This document shows, in pieces, positions 9,369-18,729 of a stretch of 23,322 bases of DNA; positions within the stretch are counted from its first letter, which is position 1, and every line of letters starts with the position of its first letter. This DNA comes from Pigoraptor chileana (Eukaryota; Opisthokonta; Filasterea). The stretch is taken from positions 1 to 23,322 of the forward strand of contig CALSCR010004359.1 in NCBI GenBank assembly GCA_943704495.1, given 5' to 3'. The translations under genes and the position numbers were made by a program. A model generated the notes under the pieces. That model searched no databases, was not told the origin of the DNA, and worked only from the letters and a program-made list of their open reading frames with translations.

Positions 9369-11538
9369 TCAATGCTTGTCTCTTGCCACCTCAAAGTAAA
9401 CTGGCAGATGATCTGAAGGTTTGCCCGTTTCTTCAATCCATGACGTCGCCATTCCAAGGACAGCTTTCTCGCTAACAGAGACCACATACGCATGTGGTGC
9501 TGTGGAGACATCACACAGGGCTTTGCCCAAACCGATTGAAGAAAGGCTTGGCGAAAGTGCCATCAGACTGCATGTCACACTTTCCAATGATGATGATTTT
9601 ATCGTTCGCGTTTCCATCATTTGGCCAGTTCATAGTGCCGACATCATCACCCAACAACCAAACATTATCCTCTTTCAAAGGGCAACCTGACCAGTCGGTT
9701 TTGGGCTGTATGTAGGTCCTGCCGGCATTTAGATCGCCCAACAGGAAAGTCAATTGTGTGCTTCGAAATGTATGGTGGGATGCGAATACACAAGTCTCGC
9801 CATGTAGCGGACTTATGTACAGAAGAAGAACCAAGGGAGACAGAAACCTGTCGTTCATCTGCAACTGCATGATATACCCCGAACGTATAAGAAAGCCCGG
9901 GTGTGGAGAAGATACTCTTGAGAGTGCAGACCATCATCCCTCGCTGTGAAATTTTACCATTCTTTGCGGCGGTTGACGGGAGACCCGGCTGCTCGGGCAT
10001 GTCAACGGTTTGGCAGTCAAGAGGAGCCTTTGGGTCTGCCATAATTCCTTTTTTTTGTATAAAAAAAAAAGCCATGCCTTCTTTCTTATTGATTTGATCT
10101 CCCATGTTGCCGTTCACATCAACGATATCGGCCAACAAGTCGATCATATTCATACCAACATAGGCCACTGCATTCATCTCTTGCGCCCATATTGGAATGA
10201 AAAAGAAATCCGCATCTGCTTTGGTTGCCTGTGGCTCAATCAAGAATGTCAGGTCCATTGCTTGCATTAGGAATGCAATTCCAAACCAAGTTGGGTCAGA
10301 ATATGTCTCCCTAACACTTTTCTCATTCACAAACTTCAGATTCCAAGATGCCACTCTGAGTGGCCTGTTTGCATTGTTCAAGGGCATAATGCGCGGAACA
10401 TCTGCATCCGGATAGGAAGCTGCGCTCGTTCTGCAATCATGTATCATTCCAGAAACATCACCATTCACCACCGGCTTTAGTGTGCGCATGTTCAGGGCGT
10501 AGATGAGTCCACTTTCTGTGTTGAACCCATGTACTGCTGCTCCGGTCGGATTTGCCGGTTTAAATGCGTAAGGCAAATTTGTTATGAGCATTTTTGCAGG
10601 CGACATCAAGGCCGCCGGCACAATGTATGTCGCAAAAAAACTGAAGACGTTGGAAACTGTAGACGTCCAAAATTGCACTAACGTGGCATGAATATCTGGG
10701 TACCTTATCGCAAATTCCTGAAGCGCCATTATAATTGGTGACCCCCGATCATCATCAATGTCACTTCGCGATCGCTTCCTGCCCAGTTGTAGGTTTTGCA
10801 TGCGACGAAGCATTTGAAGAACGAGAATGCCACATTGTTTGCGTATCTGTGCCGCATCCAACTGGCCAGGCTGCACTCCTGAGAGCCCGGAGAATGCCGG
10901 TGCAATGGTATTGCAGAGTTCATCCACGGCAGCAGTAATCTCTTCAAAGTTATCCACCGTGGCTACAAATTGATCCCCAACAAAATTAACTGCAATTCGC
11001 AGATTACTCAACAAGTTCAAAAACGAATTCACCGTGGCGTAGATATCACCTGGCATGGCAACAGCAGAGTCTGAACATGCAAGGTTCCGGTCGGAATTGA
11101 GTGTGCAATCAAGGACCTTCCAGAACGACCCCGTTGCAGGGTGATAGACCTGCATGCTCACCAAGAACCTAGCCGTTGTGGGGAACAGCATCTGTTTCGT
11201 GACGAATTCTTTCAAAGCATCATATCAATTAAATGGACCCAACAAAGCACAGTCTCTGTCAATAATATGCCTCTTGAGAAAAACTCGCGAAAGAGCTTCC
11301 CAGTCCCAACTGCTGTCGATAGAACACTTTCGCGTTTGTCAGCGTCAGGGGTTTCAAGAGCCTCAACTGTCACGAAATGGCTTCCGGAAAACTTGGACAA
11401 TGTGTTTTGGGGGTTGTGAATGGATGGGCTCTCAAGCATACTGTCTCCAGGCATGCCATGAAAGATACATGTTGTATCTTGCACGGTCTGGCAGTTGCCA
11501 GGCGGTGCCCGTCTTCCCAGTGCAGCCGGCTTTTCCAT
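9369..11538 (-). pseudogene. DNase I-like (endonuclease/exonuclease/phosphatase fold) gene, frame interrupted
   Basis: The longest frame (9665-11215) has about 300 residues of unrecognised sequence, including a basic stretch GRKRSRSD, followed by the start of a DNase I-like domain. Family landmarks on the minus strand are SWNLKF (near 10331-10348), IEPQ with the metal-binding Glu (10229-10240), GDLNAG (9721-9738) and SDHLPV (9399-9416), in the usual order of this fold. The active-site motifs are all present, but they fall in different reading frames, with about two or three breaks. Sequencing error or decay are the likeliest explanations; short introns are less likely. Family members cut DNA or hydrolyse phosphoesters; the substrate here is unknown. 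The ATG at 11538 is the likely start of the upstream frame. It lies tail to tail with the ankyrin gene, 91 bases apart. Confidence 0.65.
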
Positions 11539-11865
11539 TTCAACACAACAACGGCAGTGACTTTTGAATATGATTTATCTGATCAAATAACGAAGTTTGC
11601 AACTCAAACCGCAAAGTTTGGATACGGCATACGCATTGCGACAGGCGGCGAACCCTGTCAACCGATGGGCGCCGATCCAAAAAACATTCAGCGCGCGTGC
11701 TATAAGTATGTGCTCAACATGGCGAGCAATTGCAACACACCACAGTGCTCGACGACACTCAAGGCCAGCATATTGGCAACTGGAATGATTGGGCATGTTT
11801 ACGACATGCAGATGCCTGAACGAGAAGATGCCATCAAGATTCTAGTGACTGAAGATATGGCTTAA
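11377..11865 (+). CDS. unrecognised ORF; C-terminal 105 residues look coding
   Basis: This ORF gives 162 codons from ATG. The part after about 11540 reads like a real protein (FEYDLSDQITKFATQTAKFG, then five Cys in the next 50 residues, ending VTEDMA). The first 50 residues overlap, on the opposite strand, the 5' part of the DNase I-like gene and are less convincing. An acceptor-like TCTTCCCAG at about 11512-11520 suggests the coding part may be an exon starting there. No family is recognised. It ends 4 bases inside the end of the minus-strand exon 11862-12140. Confidence 0.4.
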   Translation: MASGKLGQCVLGVVNGWALKHTVSRHAMKDTCCILHGLAVARRCPSSQCSRLFHFNTTTAVTFEYDLSDQITKFATQTAKFGYGIRIATGGEPCQPMGADPKNIQRACYKYVLNMASNCNTPQCSTTLKASILATGMIGHVYDMQMPEREDAIKILVTEDMA

Positions 11866-12140
11866 AAAGAGGGGGCCGCGTCGTCAGAAAGGTCGTGCTT
11901 TTTGACCTGATCGCGGAGGTAGCAAATGCAGTCCGGCTGGTTGTAGAATTGGATCAGGTCGTCAAATGCGGCGCAAAGCTTGTCGATCAGAGGTCTATTC
12001 TCAGCAGCGTATGACAAAAAGACGCCTACGGTGGTCAGCCATCTCGAAATAGCTCTGATTACGGAAGGCGCTTCAGCCAAATATGCCTCACTTGCCTTTT
12101 TGTCTGACACGATCGCATATGGTTGTTGGTATTCACCAGC
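11862..12140 (-). CDS. orphan 3' exon, 92 residues, unknown family
   Basis: Read from an acceptor at the CTTCAG/GCTGG junction, the frame AGEYQQPYAIVSDKK continues for 92 residues to TAA and contains no methionine, so it must be a downstream exon. A donor-like GTGAGTG at 12240-12234 would give a 100-base intron, but the frame above it closes without a start. An alternative is a donor GTACGG near the 3' end of the sirtuin gene, which keeps phase zero and would give the sirtuin a C-terminal extension. The exon is mainly helical in appearance (AISRWLTTVGVFLSYAAEN). No family is recognised. Confidence 0.4.
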   Translation of the reverse strand, partial: AGEYQQPYAIVSDKKASEAYLAEAPSVIRAISRWLTTVGVFLSYAAENRPLIDKLCAAFDDLIQFYNQPDCICYLRDQVKKHDLSDDAAPSF

Positions 12141-12359
12141 CTGAAGGAAAAGGGCAAAAAAGGGGTTTCAATTTTTGGCACACTCAAGGCAAGCGCGACA
12201 ACCATATGATCTAAACGGAGCCAAGGCAAAAAACACTCACCGGTGTTCCCACGAATCAAAAAAAAAAATAGACTTGTCCGCGCTCCTTGTCTCTTCACGT
12301 GAGAAAAATCCCTGAACGCTCTCGAAGAGAGCGGACACCGTGGTGAGCGGCGGACACGC

Positions 12360-13220
12360 TCATGAGTGCCCGGGCCGTACCGCGGCGCCGAGCCGTTCGA
12401 ATGCGGCATCGCAATCGCCCTCGTACAGGACGTCCCTGTAATTCCACGGGCGATCGAACACGAATCGCCTGTGTTTGCGCGCGACGCTCTCCTTCCAGTC
12501 CGCGAGCAGCGCCGGCGGACACTCCCTGTTGATGTAGACGCGGGGCACGTGGCGGCACAGCATGCGCGGGATCGATGCCGCGGGCTCCGTTGTGAGCGTG
12601 GTGCCCGCGATTATCAACACTGCCGGCTGCCTGCTCGCGTCTGCCACGTCCGCCCGCATCTGGCCCGCGCTGGCTCTCACGGGCTCGCCGTAGAGGACAA
12701 TCCCGCCCGCGCCGTGCACGGAGCCGTGCATCTGGACGACCAATTCGTCCGGAACGCCGGCAACCTCCTTCTCCAAGCCGTCCACGTTTTGGGTGTACAC
12801 GCGCCGGAGCTTGCCCGCCGAATGCAGGTCGCGCAAGAACTGGTGGGCAGCCGGCAGGCTTTGGCGGGCCGCGATCTGCTCGACCGCCTCCTTCAAGGCC
12901 GCCTGGAATCGCGCGAGCGACCCGGCGTGCGTCCGCCTGCTCGAACCATCAAACAGGTCCTGCGCGCTGCACCCGTACCGCTCCGAGAACGTGGCGTCGT
13001 TGTAGGCGCCGGCTGGCGAGCGAAAGTCCTGAATCCCCGCCGAGGTGCTGACGCCCGCACCAAACAGGACCACGACCGAGCTTGGCCCGCACCCGGCGAT
13101 CAGCTCGCAGACGCCGTCAAGCGTCACTGCGGACAGGCGCTGGTGGCGCTCCTTGCGGCGCATGGCCCACGTTGCCGCATTTTCCCTGAAATCACTGCTG
13201 CCGGTAGTTGCCGGCTCCAT
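12360..13220 (-). CDS. sirtuin-family (SIR2) NAD-dependent deacylase lacking the zinc module
   Basis: This uninterrupted 286-residue frame starts at ATG 13220; a GTG seven codons upstream is in frame but less likely. Sirtuin landmarks are GAGVSTSAGIQDFRSP (54-69, NAD binding), TQNVDGLE (143-150), the catalytic His in MHGS (165), IVLYGE (174-179) and GTTLTTEPA (206-214). Sirtuins remove acyl groups from lysine, or transfer ADP-ribose, using NAD. Canonical members have about 30-45 residues with four zinc-binding Cys between HG and the I-V-x-x-G-E strand. Here only eight residues separate them and no Cys is present. The rest of the Rossmann fold looks intact. The gene is strikingly GC-rich compared with its neighbours, suggesting a different origin. 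A 309-codon + strand ORF over it is an antisense shadow. Confidence 0.85.
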   Translation of the reverse strand: MEPATTGSSDFRENAATWAMRRKERHQRLSAVTLDGVCELIAGCGPSSVVVLFGAGVSTSAGIQDFRSPAGAYNDATFSERYGCSAQDLFDGSSRRTHAGSLARFQAALKEAVEQIAARQSLPAAHQFLRDLHSAGKLRRVYTQNVDGLEKEVAGVPDELVVQMHGSVHGAGGIVLYGEPVRASAGQMRADVADASRQPAVLIIAGTTLTTEPAASIPRMLCRHVPRVYINRECPPALLADWKESVARKHRRFVFDRPWNYRDVLYEGDCDAAFERLGAAVRPGHS

Positions 13221-13253
13221 CTTTGCATTTGGTTCAGCCACGGTAATACTGCA

Positions 13254-13375
13254 GGCACGGACCGCCGCGCCACCACGGTTCTCAGTTTACTGTAGGCACG
13301 GAACCGCCGCGCCACCACGGTGCTAGTTTACTGCAGGCACGGACCGCCGCGCCACCACGGTGCTAGTTTACTGCG
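13254..13375 (+). repeat. three tandem copies of a GC-rich 41-base repeat
   Basis: Copies start at 13254, 13295 and 13336. Each has GGCAC then GGACCGCCGCGCCACCACGG (the second copy has one extra A), then a tail ending AGTTTACTG. They sit 34 bases upstream of the sirtuin ATG, so they may overlap its promoter. A fourth copy of the GC-rich half is at 14683. Confidence 0.95.
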
Positions 13376-13428
13376 TTGGAATGGGGTCCGTTCAATTTTT
13401 CTTCCATATTCCTTGATTAAAGCATTTG

Positions 13429-13565
13429 CCAATCTGAATGGACGGCATGCCCAACTTGACAAGACCAGTTCTATTAACTACCTGAATGCCCTGCGCGAAG
13501 ATTGCACCAATCTAAATTCCCCTTTGATCAAAACTCTGAACAACGTTGTGGAACATCTCATTTAC
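13429..13565 (+). CDS. possible internal exon, unknown protein
   Basis: Between an acceptor-like TTGATTAAAG and a donor-like ACAG/GTTAGA, the frame reads FANLNGRHAQLDKTSSINYL and continues to VVEHLIY. It looks protein-like, and the frame stays open to 13805. No ATG precedes it in frame, so if real it is an internal exon. The sequence after about 13690 is antisense to the interrupted minus-strand gene and less credible. No family is recognised. Confidence 0.3.
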
Positions 13566-13687
13566 AGGTTAGACGCGCCGACGACGAGTGGGAAAGTGGT
13601 TTTTCAGCAAACCATAAACATCGTGACATGCGCCGCACCCAAACATTCTGCGATGAACAATCACTTTGCTAGGAACAAGCACTCTGT

Positions 13688-14560
13688 TCATGAACGTGAA
13701 ACGGTCACCGTCGTGCAGGGGGCGGAACCCTGCTGCATTAGGCGATCAAGATTCATCATGCGAGAGTCTGCGGTATCCACTTGCCGTGCTGACGAAAGCA
13801 CATGAGGTAGCACATGTTTGTTTTCTCGTTGCAGCTCAGCGAAATGCCCCAGGTTCTCGTGCACGCGCTGGCGCACGCGGCAGTGGCTCGTCGCACTTAT
13901 TCTCCTGAGGTTGACGTACTGGCCGTTGATGTCGGCGATCTCGAACGCGTCCGGCTTGTTCAGCATCCACAGCGCTGGCTCGAGCCACGTATGCGTGCTC
14001 TGCTTCGTTGTTTTTTTGGCCGATCCGTCGGTTTGCGGTTCTTTGGGCTTGGCTGCGGAGGTGGGAAGCCCTACCACCGACCTCCACCTGGTCACCACAA
14101 TGTTGAAGGTCGTCTTCCACTTGTTATTTTGCGGCACAGTGTAAACTTGTCGACCTGTTCGACGACAGCCAACAGGTACCTCGCCTCGTTGCGCTTGGTC
14201 GACCACGCGATTCTCATCAAGTGATTGATTTCCTGCTGTACACGCTCCAGTCCACGAATTGAACGAGCTTGGCGTGGTCCGACTGGAACTTGAGTTTGAG
14301 CCACTCTGCAAAGAGGATGTGCTCGGCATGGTTGTTGAACACAATGTCGTCAAATGTCACGTGGAACGACATCTTGTCGTCGGTGGACGCGCTCGTAATG
14401 AAGACGGAGCTCTTCCGCTCCGCCGGTTCGGTGTAGCCCATGCCTTGAGAACGGCAGACTGAAGCCTCGAGAATTGCCACCAGGACGTCGAGAAATTCCA
14501 CGTACTGCAGGCAATCCAGCTATTTCAAAGGGCTTGAGCTGGTAGATCAAGGCGGCTACG
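13688..14560 (-). pseudogene. interrupted gene of unknown family
   Basis: Protein-like stretches follow one another on the minus strand but in different frames, with about three breaks: YQLKPFEIAGLP, then HVTFDDIVFNNHAEHILFAE, then LMRIAWSTKRNEARYLLAVV, then WLEPALWMLNKPDAFEIADI to a stop at 13688. The strong aromatic and hydrophobic patterning suggests that these are remains of one coding region. I do not recognise the family. It lies between copies of the GC-rich 41-base repeat, which could mark the ends of an inserted segment. Confidence 0.45.
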
Positions 14561-14682
14561 CCTTTCCAAGTGGGTTCTTGAATTCAACACGAAGTCAAAT
14601 AATGTCTTTCGCAGGATGCAGAGGCATCGTTTGCGTAATGGCCAAATCTTGACACGCATTTGCGGATTGCATACATACGAAT

Positions 14683-14730
14683 GGCACGGACCGCCGCGCC
14701 ACCACGGCGCTGAGATTGATTGGGCACGGA
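14683..14730 (+). repeat. isolated copy of the GC-rich repeat
   Basis: GGCAC plus GGACCGCCGCGCCACCACGG recurs at 14683-14707, in the same orientation as the three copies at 13254-13375. It is followed by CGCTGAGATTGATT, and GGCACGGA appears again at 14723, right before a repeat B patch. Confidence 0.95.
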
Positions 14731-14880
14731 CAGTGCACACTTTTTGCGGAGTGCACACTGTTTGCGGAGTGCACACTGTTTGCGGGGTGCATACTCTGTT
14801 GCGCGCAATCTGTTTCCGGAGTGTACACTGTTTGCGGAGTGCACACTATCTGCGGCGCGCAAACTGTCTGCGGCGCGAGA
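14731..14880 (+). repeat. repeat B patch inside the core
   Basis: About eight B units (GTGCACACTGTTTGCGGA and the GCGCGCAATCTGTTTCC type) lie in the left-arm orientation, far from both arms. A run of ten A residues follows at 14880-14889. This shows that B units spread to single sites as well as forming the arm arrays. Confidence 0.95.
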
Positions 14881-14889
14881 AAAAAAAAA

Positions 14890-15089
14890 ATGGGATCATT
14901 GATTTGGTCTAACGACCAAAAGGAGCCATAATTGAACGAAATTGAATCCAATAGTAAGCGAGATCTCGGTTATTTTAAAAGATTACAATTTTTTGACTTT
15001 TTTAAACCGAATTGTAACCTTTTTGTAACCTTTCTTATGCTCTGATCTCTTATCATATATTATATTTTATTTTTATTTATTGGTATCAG
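14890..15089 (+). other. AT-rich spacer, intron-like 3' end
   Basis: Strongly AT-rich sequence with TTTTTGTAACCTTT repeats and a T-rich tract ends in TGGTATCAG, which looks like a splice acceptor for the following exon. I see no gene in it. Confidence 0.5.
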
Positions 15090-15820
15090 CGTCCGGGGGT
15101 CGATCTTGCTGTATACGCAATGCTCGAGTTTCCATCGACTGGCAGCCCCAGTCTCTACGACCGCCTTGTCAAGTACGGCGCATGGTATCTTTCTGCCCTT
15201 ACGCCCCCCGAGCCGCAAATTGCCGGCGGTCGCAAGCTTGTTGCTCTTGGCGACGGCTCGACGTATTCGAGCAGCGTCGGGGCCGTTGTTGCAACGTTCC
15301 TGCGACGACTGTATGGCCCAACGAGTATACGCGGCAATGAACTGCAGTGGTCGTGGCTGGAGCAACAAACTGCGCTGTCTCCGCTGGTGTACGACTCAGG
15401 ATGGGCGCCGACGTTTTTTCTCATCGACCCGGACGTGAAACCGATGAGGCCTGCACTCGCCGGGGCCGACTTTCCGGGGTACTGGACGTCGTTGCGACAG
15501 TCGCCGCACACGCCGTATGAGACTGCAGCGTGGCTGATTAAGGGTCCATTCTATATCGATCACAGGTGAGTGATGGATATCTTTTGAAGGACGGCAGCTG
15601 TGCGGCTTCTTGGGACACCTGCTGTTCTGTGTTTTTTTATGCACTGTCGTCATGCATTGGCAGTCACTGCACCATGCATCTTCCCTCGTTTGCTACAGAT
15701 CGACTGAAGGTGCCAATCGCTCCCAATCCTTTGCGATCGCATTGGGACGCCAGAGGGCTACAAGCTCCCGTTGAGACCGTCGGAAAATTCGGTTTGGTGC
15801 CCTTCAGTGACAAATACTGA
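15090..15820 (+). CDS. two 3' exons of an unrecognised, possibly polysaccharide-lyase-like, gene
   Basis: Exons 15090-15565 and 15664-15820 are joined by a 98-base intron (GTGAGTG to TTGGCAG) that keeps frame. A nearer acceptor (CTACAG at about 15699) would lead quickly to a stop. From the first ATG (15120) there are 200 residues, and the frame stays open upstream to an acceptor-like CAG, so the true 5' end is probably missing or far away. Visible features are LVALGDGSTYSSSVGAVVAT (40-59), SPHTPYETAAWLIKGPFYID (near 128-147) and a polar C terminus ending PFSDKY. GDGST and the PYETAAW...YxDH pattern faintly recall heparinase II/III-type lyases, but this is a weak inference. A poly(A) signal follows 74 bases after the stop. 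Confidence 0.55.
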
Positions 15821-15893
15821 GCAGTTCGATCATTTGCCAGACCATTTATGGTAATTGGAAATCTTCCGAGATTTCGTAATGTGATCGGCTGTC

Positions 15894-15899
15894 AATAAA
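15894..15899 (+). promoter_or_regulatory. poly(A) signal AATAAA
   Basis: A canonical AATAAA lies 74 bases after the stop codon at 15820, in the correct strand and distance for the preceding gene. It supports that gene having an authentic 3' end. Confidence 0.6.
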
Positions 15900-16327
15900 G
15901 GGAGGTTGCAACAGATTCAGTGGGCATAGCCCGTCAACGGTATTCAGTTTGTACCTGCACCGGAAAAACGTGGAAAATATGACGAAAATCTCACATTAAA
16001 ACATACCGTTTCGGTAGTCGAGGGGCGTGCCCGGCTGCTGTTTCTCTCTGCATCGTCTCTCCTCTCTCACTTTCTCACTTTCTCACTCTCTCACTTTCTC
16101 ACTCTCTCATCTCTCTCACCTCACCAGGATGCACACACACACTGACTACCGCATCCGGCATAGCAAACTGCCGATAGTGGCATCAAACCCCGCGCTCTGC
16201 CGACGGCTGGAGAGTCGCGGAATTTCAAACTCTCGAAAACATCATAACAAACTGAAATTGTCCAAGCTGCAAAGACTGAGATTCTGAAAAACTATTATAC
16301 AAGTGACACTGCGGCCGTCAAACAAAA
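15900..16327. other. spacer with a CT-rich microsatellite, 5' flank of the secreted-protein gene
   Basis: At about 16041-16127 a pyrimidine-rich tract repeats CTCTCTCACTTTCTCA variants. Such tracts occur near animal promoters, but no TATA box or other element is clear. An 86-codon ORF across the tract is low-complexity at its start, and I do not support it as a gene. Confidence 0.6.
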
Positions 16328-18250
16328 ATGTCGCACTCGCCGCTCTCCGCGGTGGTTGCCATTGGCATACTTCTAAGCATGAACACATTGCAAGGTACGG
16401 ACGGTTATTCTGAAGTGAATGATGTACATGTGCCCGGTTCGGTAGTCACTGAGTCACGGTGTGCGGTCGGTTTTCTCGGCTGCACGTGCACTGGCTGTCA
16501 AGTTAGTGCGTGATGGAGACTTCCGAGAGAGCCTCCTGTAGGCCTGGGCGACAGTTATATATGCCATCGTTCATGCGTGCCATGCACCCGGCAGCGCCGG
16601 GTGCTGATTTGCATTTGAGTAGTCACGTGCATTCAATATCATCAGTAGCGCACGATTAATCCCGCGATCGAAACGTGTACATGTACAGCTGAGGCCTCGC
16701 CCAACGTCGTGGGTACTCAAAGGGTGGATATTACGTGCCTGGCGACGCAGGCCGGTGCGTTCTCCGAGGGCTCCGTGTATGAGAACGATTGGAACAATGC
16801 CGTCAGCCTTTCTTGCAAGGTCATCAAGGACGACTCAAGCGAGTTGCTCACGTGCACTGGGCGCGTTATTGCACAGAGGAAGGAGCACGATCCTCACACC
16901 TTTGGATACAAGTTCGGGAGCGCCATCGACACGGCAAACTACATTCTCGTGGACGCAAAGGCCTGGGGAGATGTCACGGTACGTTTACTGGCACTGACGA
17001 TCAGTTCACTGAGTTAGGGCAGTTCATTCTTTCCCGTGTGTGTTATGTGTGTGTTGTGCATGCCGTGTGTGATGATCGCGAGAAATCAATGCGCACATGC
17101 ATGAAGTGCCATCAGATGTGTGTGTGTGTGTGTGGATGTGCACTGCCAGCGGTGTGCCGGTGTGCTCTGGTTAGATGACGTTCATGGGCTGGGCACTTTG
17201 TCCACCGTCAGTGATAAATTCACTGAAAATTGTATCGTGTGGCAGACCAATGTGCCTGCCAGTGGATTCAGTTCCTTTTTACCACGGCTCGAGTCTGACT
17301 GGCGCCCAGTGCCCGTCCGACATGCCGATAACTGAACAGTTGCAATGGCAGTCAGTTGGCAGCGTAATGCGAGCAGACATGGGTCGACGACCACTGATCC
17401 TGATCCTGATCATATCCCCGTTTAATTTCATACCATTGAATTGAATTTGCTTTTGGCATTACAGGTTGCATTTTCAACAGACACGGACATCGCCAATGCC
17501 GTGATGGACGGGACTCTGTTGACTCATGTCGGCCTTGAGGATACCGGTGCCGGCCCCGCCACTTCTGGCACCGCCTCACTCGAATCCATTTTTTGCCGCG
17601 CGCAACTCCAGACACTCGCCATCAAACGTAAGCCGCACTGACCAATATGCACATGCAGTCCACGTGCACACTCTGATCGGCGCGCACCGCCCTTATTGTT
17701 CACTATCTGTCAGTGAAAACGTATCATCTAAAGTGTCCGTCCATTGACAGGGCACGGCATCATTTTTTGTATTATGTTACAGTACTGTACGTGCGCTTTA
17801 CACACTTGCATACGTTGGCACTGTATGCGAACTATGTGCAATACGTTGTTATTCTTCTTTTACCGCGCCGTGTATGCGTGTGTATGTGTGTGAGGTTTCC
17901 AAGATACAGTAACTCTCATACCCACCCTTACTGACAACTCAACCGCAACTGAACTGCATTCAATTGGTGCACTCCCCCCAGCGCCGAGTCCCGCCTGCAT
18001 CGAGAATGTGGCCGATACTAGTCTGAGCTGCTACCATGTCAACGGTTTCAATCTCATAAGCGTCCCGTCGCAAACCGCGAATGCCGTTGTCGGCTCTTGC
18101 GACCCGAACAAGACATATTCGTCCATCTCAGACGAATTCTCAGACTGCGAGTGCGCTACCCCTGGTTTCAAGCCCGTCAGTGGCGAGGCTGGCGGGACCA
18201 CATACCTATTCTGTCCGACGCGAGGGGACGGCAAAAACGATTTCAAATAA
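16328..18250 (+). CDS. secreted cysteine-containing protein, four exons, unknown family
   Basis: Exons are 16328-16394, 16689-16978, 17465-17627 and 17982-18250. All three introns have GT-AG ends and phases 1, 0 and 1 fit, giving 262 residues. Residues 1-25 form a signal peptide (MSHSPLSAVVAIGILLSMNT, then LQAEA). The mature part has ten Cys: three in exon 2 (DITCLA, LSCKV, LTCTG), one in exon 3 (IFCRA) and six in exon 4, including CEC. The even number suggests disulfide bonds in an extracellular protein. There is no transmembrane segment after the signal. No domain family is recognised. Introns carry a TG microsatellite (17117-17134). The ATG has A-rich context and the stop is TAA. Confidence 0.75.
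17117..17134. repeat. TG dinucleotide microsatellite
   Basis: Nine TG units lie within intron 2 of the secreted-protein gene, in a wider TG-rich stretch. Confidence 0.9.
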
Positions 18251-18412
18251 GTAAGCCGGTTTAGCTGGCAGAAGAGCAAGGTGGCCGAGCGGCTGAATGT
18301 TTCAATCTTTGTTCGTGTGTGACGTGTGTACATGTGATGTGTGTACATGTGTTGTGCAGTGTATGCAAGGTGCCGTCAGTGCTGTGTGGCAATATATAAC
18401 TACCAATATATC

Positions 18413-18632
18413 ATGACAGCCGCTGCAGTCGGCGCTACTAACATCCTCGATACAACCAAGGGGTCTGTAAGTTCTCACTGTAAGAACCCTTCGGCTGTGA
18501 TATTATTGGTATATATAACTGAAACAGGTAACTAAAAATACCTCCGTCGGCGGCAGCTGTCAATGCGAGCGGTCGATCTCATCCCATTTATCGGTCCTGC
18601 AGTACTGTAGCAAGTGCAAGTGCAGTGTGTGA
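18413..18632 (+). CDS. small two-exon Cys-rich ORF downstream of the secreted-protein gene
   Basis: Exons 18413-18466 and 18528-18632 surround a 61-base intron (GTAAGT to AACAG) in phase zero and encode 52 residues: MTAAAVGATNILDTTKGS, then a tail with CQC and CSKCKC. Both splice sites are good and the reading across them is smooth. With no signal peptide and a short first exon, it may instead be alternative or ancestral 3' exons of the preceding gene, whose last exon also ends in a CxC-type region. The first exon could also begin at the CAG just after its ATG. Confidence 0.4.
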
Positions 18633-18729
18633 AGGCCAATCGATCACAGATTGTGGCCTCAGTGCCGGCACTGAGTAGGCGGGGTGATCAGCACTGATCC
18701 GTCACGAGTCCATACAAATTTCATTGACA

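Noticed and set aside
12059-12409. 116-codon minus-strand ORF
   Set aside because: It crosses a probable intron and the sirtuin 3' end in another frame, and looks like a shadow of the 11862-12140 exon region.
12366-13295. 309-codon ORF on the + strand
   Set aside because: It is antisense to the sirtuin gene, which has clear family motifs. High GC content explains the open shadow frame.
18282-18292. TGGCCGAGCGG, a match to the A box of tRNA genes
   Set aside because: No B box (GGTTCGA type) or cloverleaf arms follow within 80 bases.
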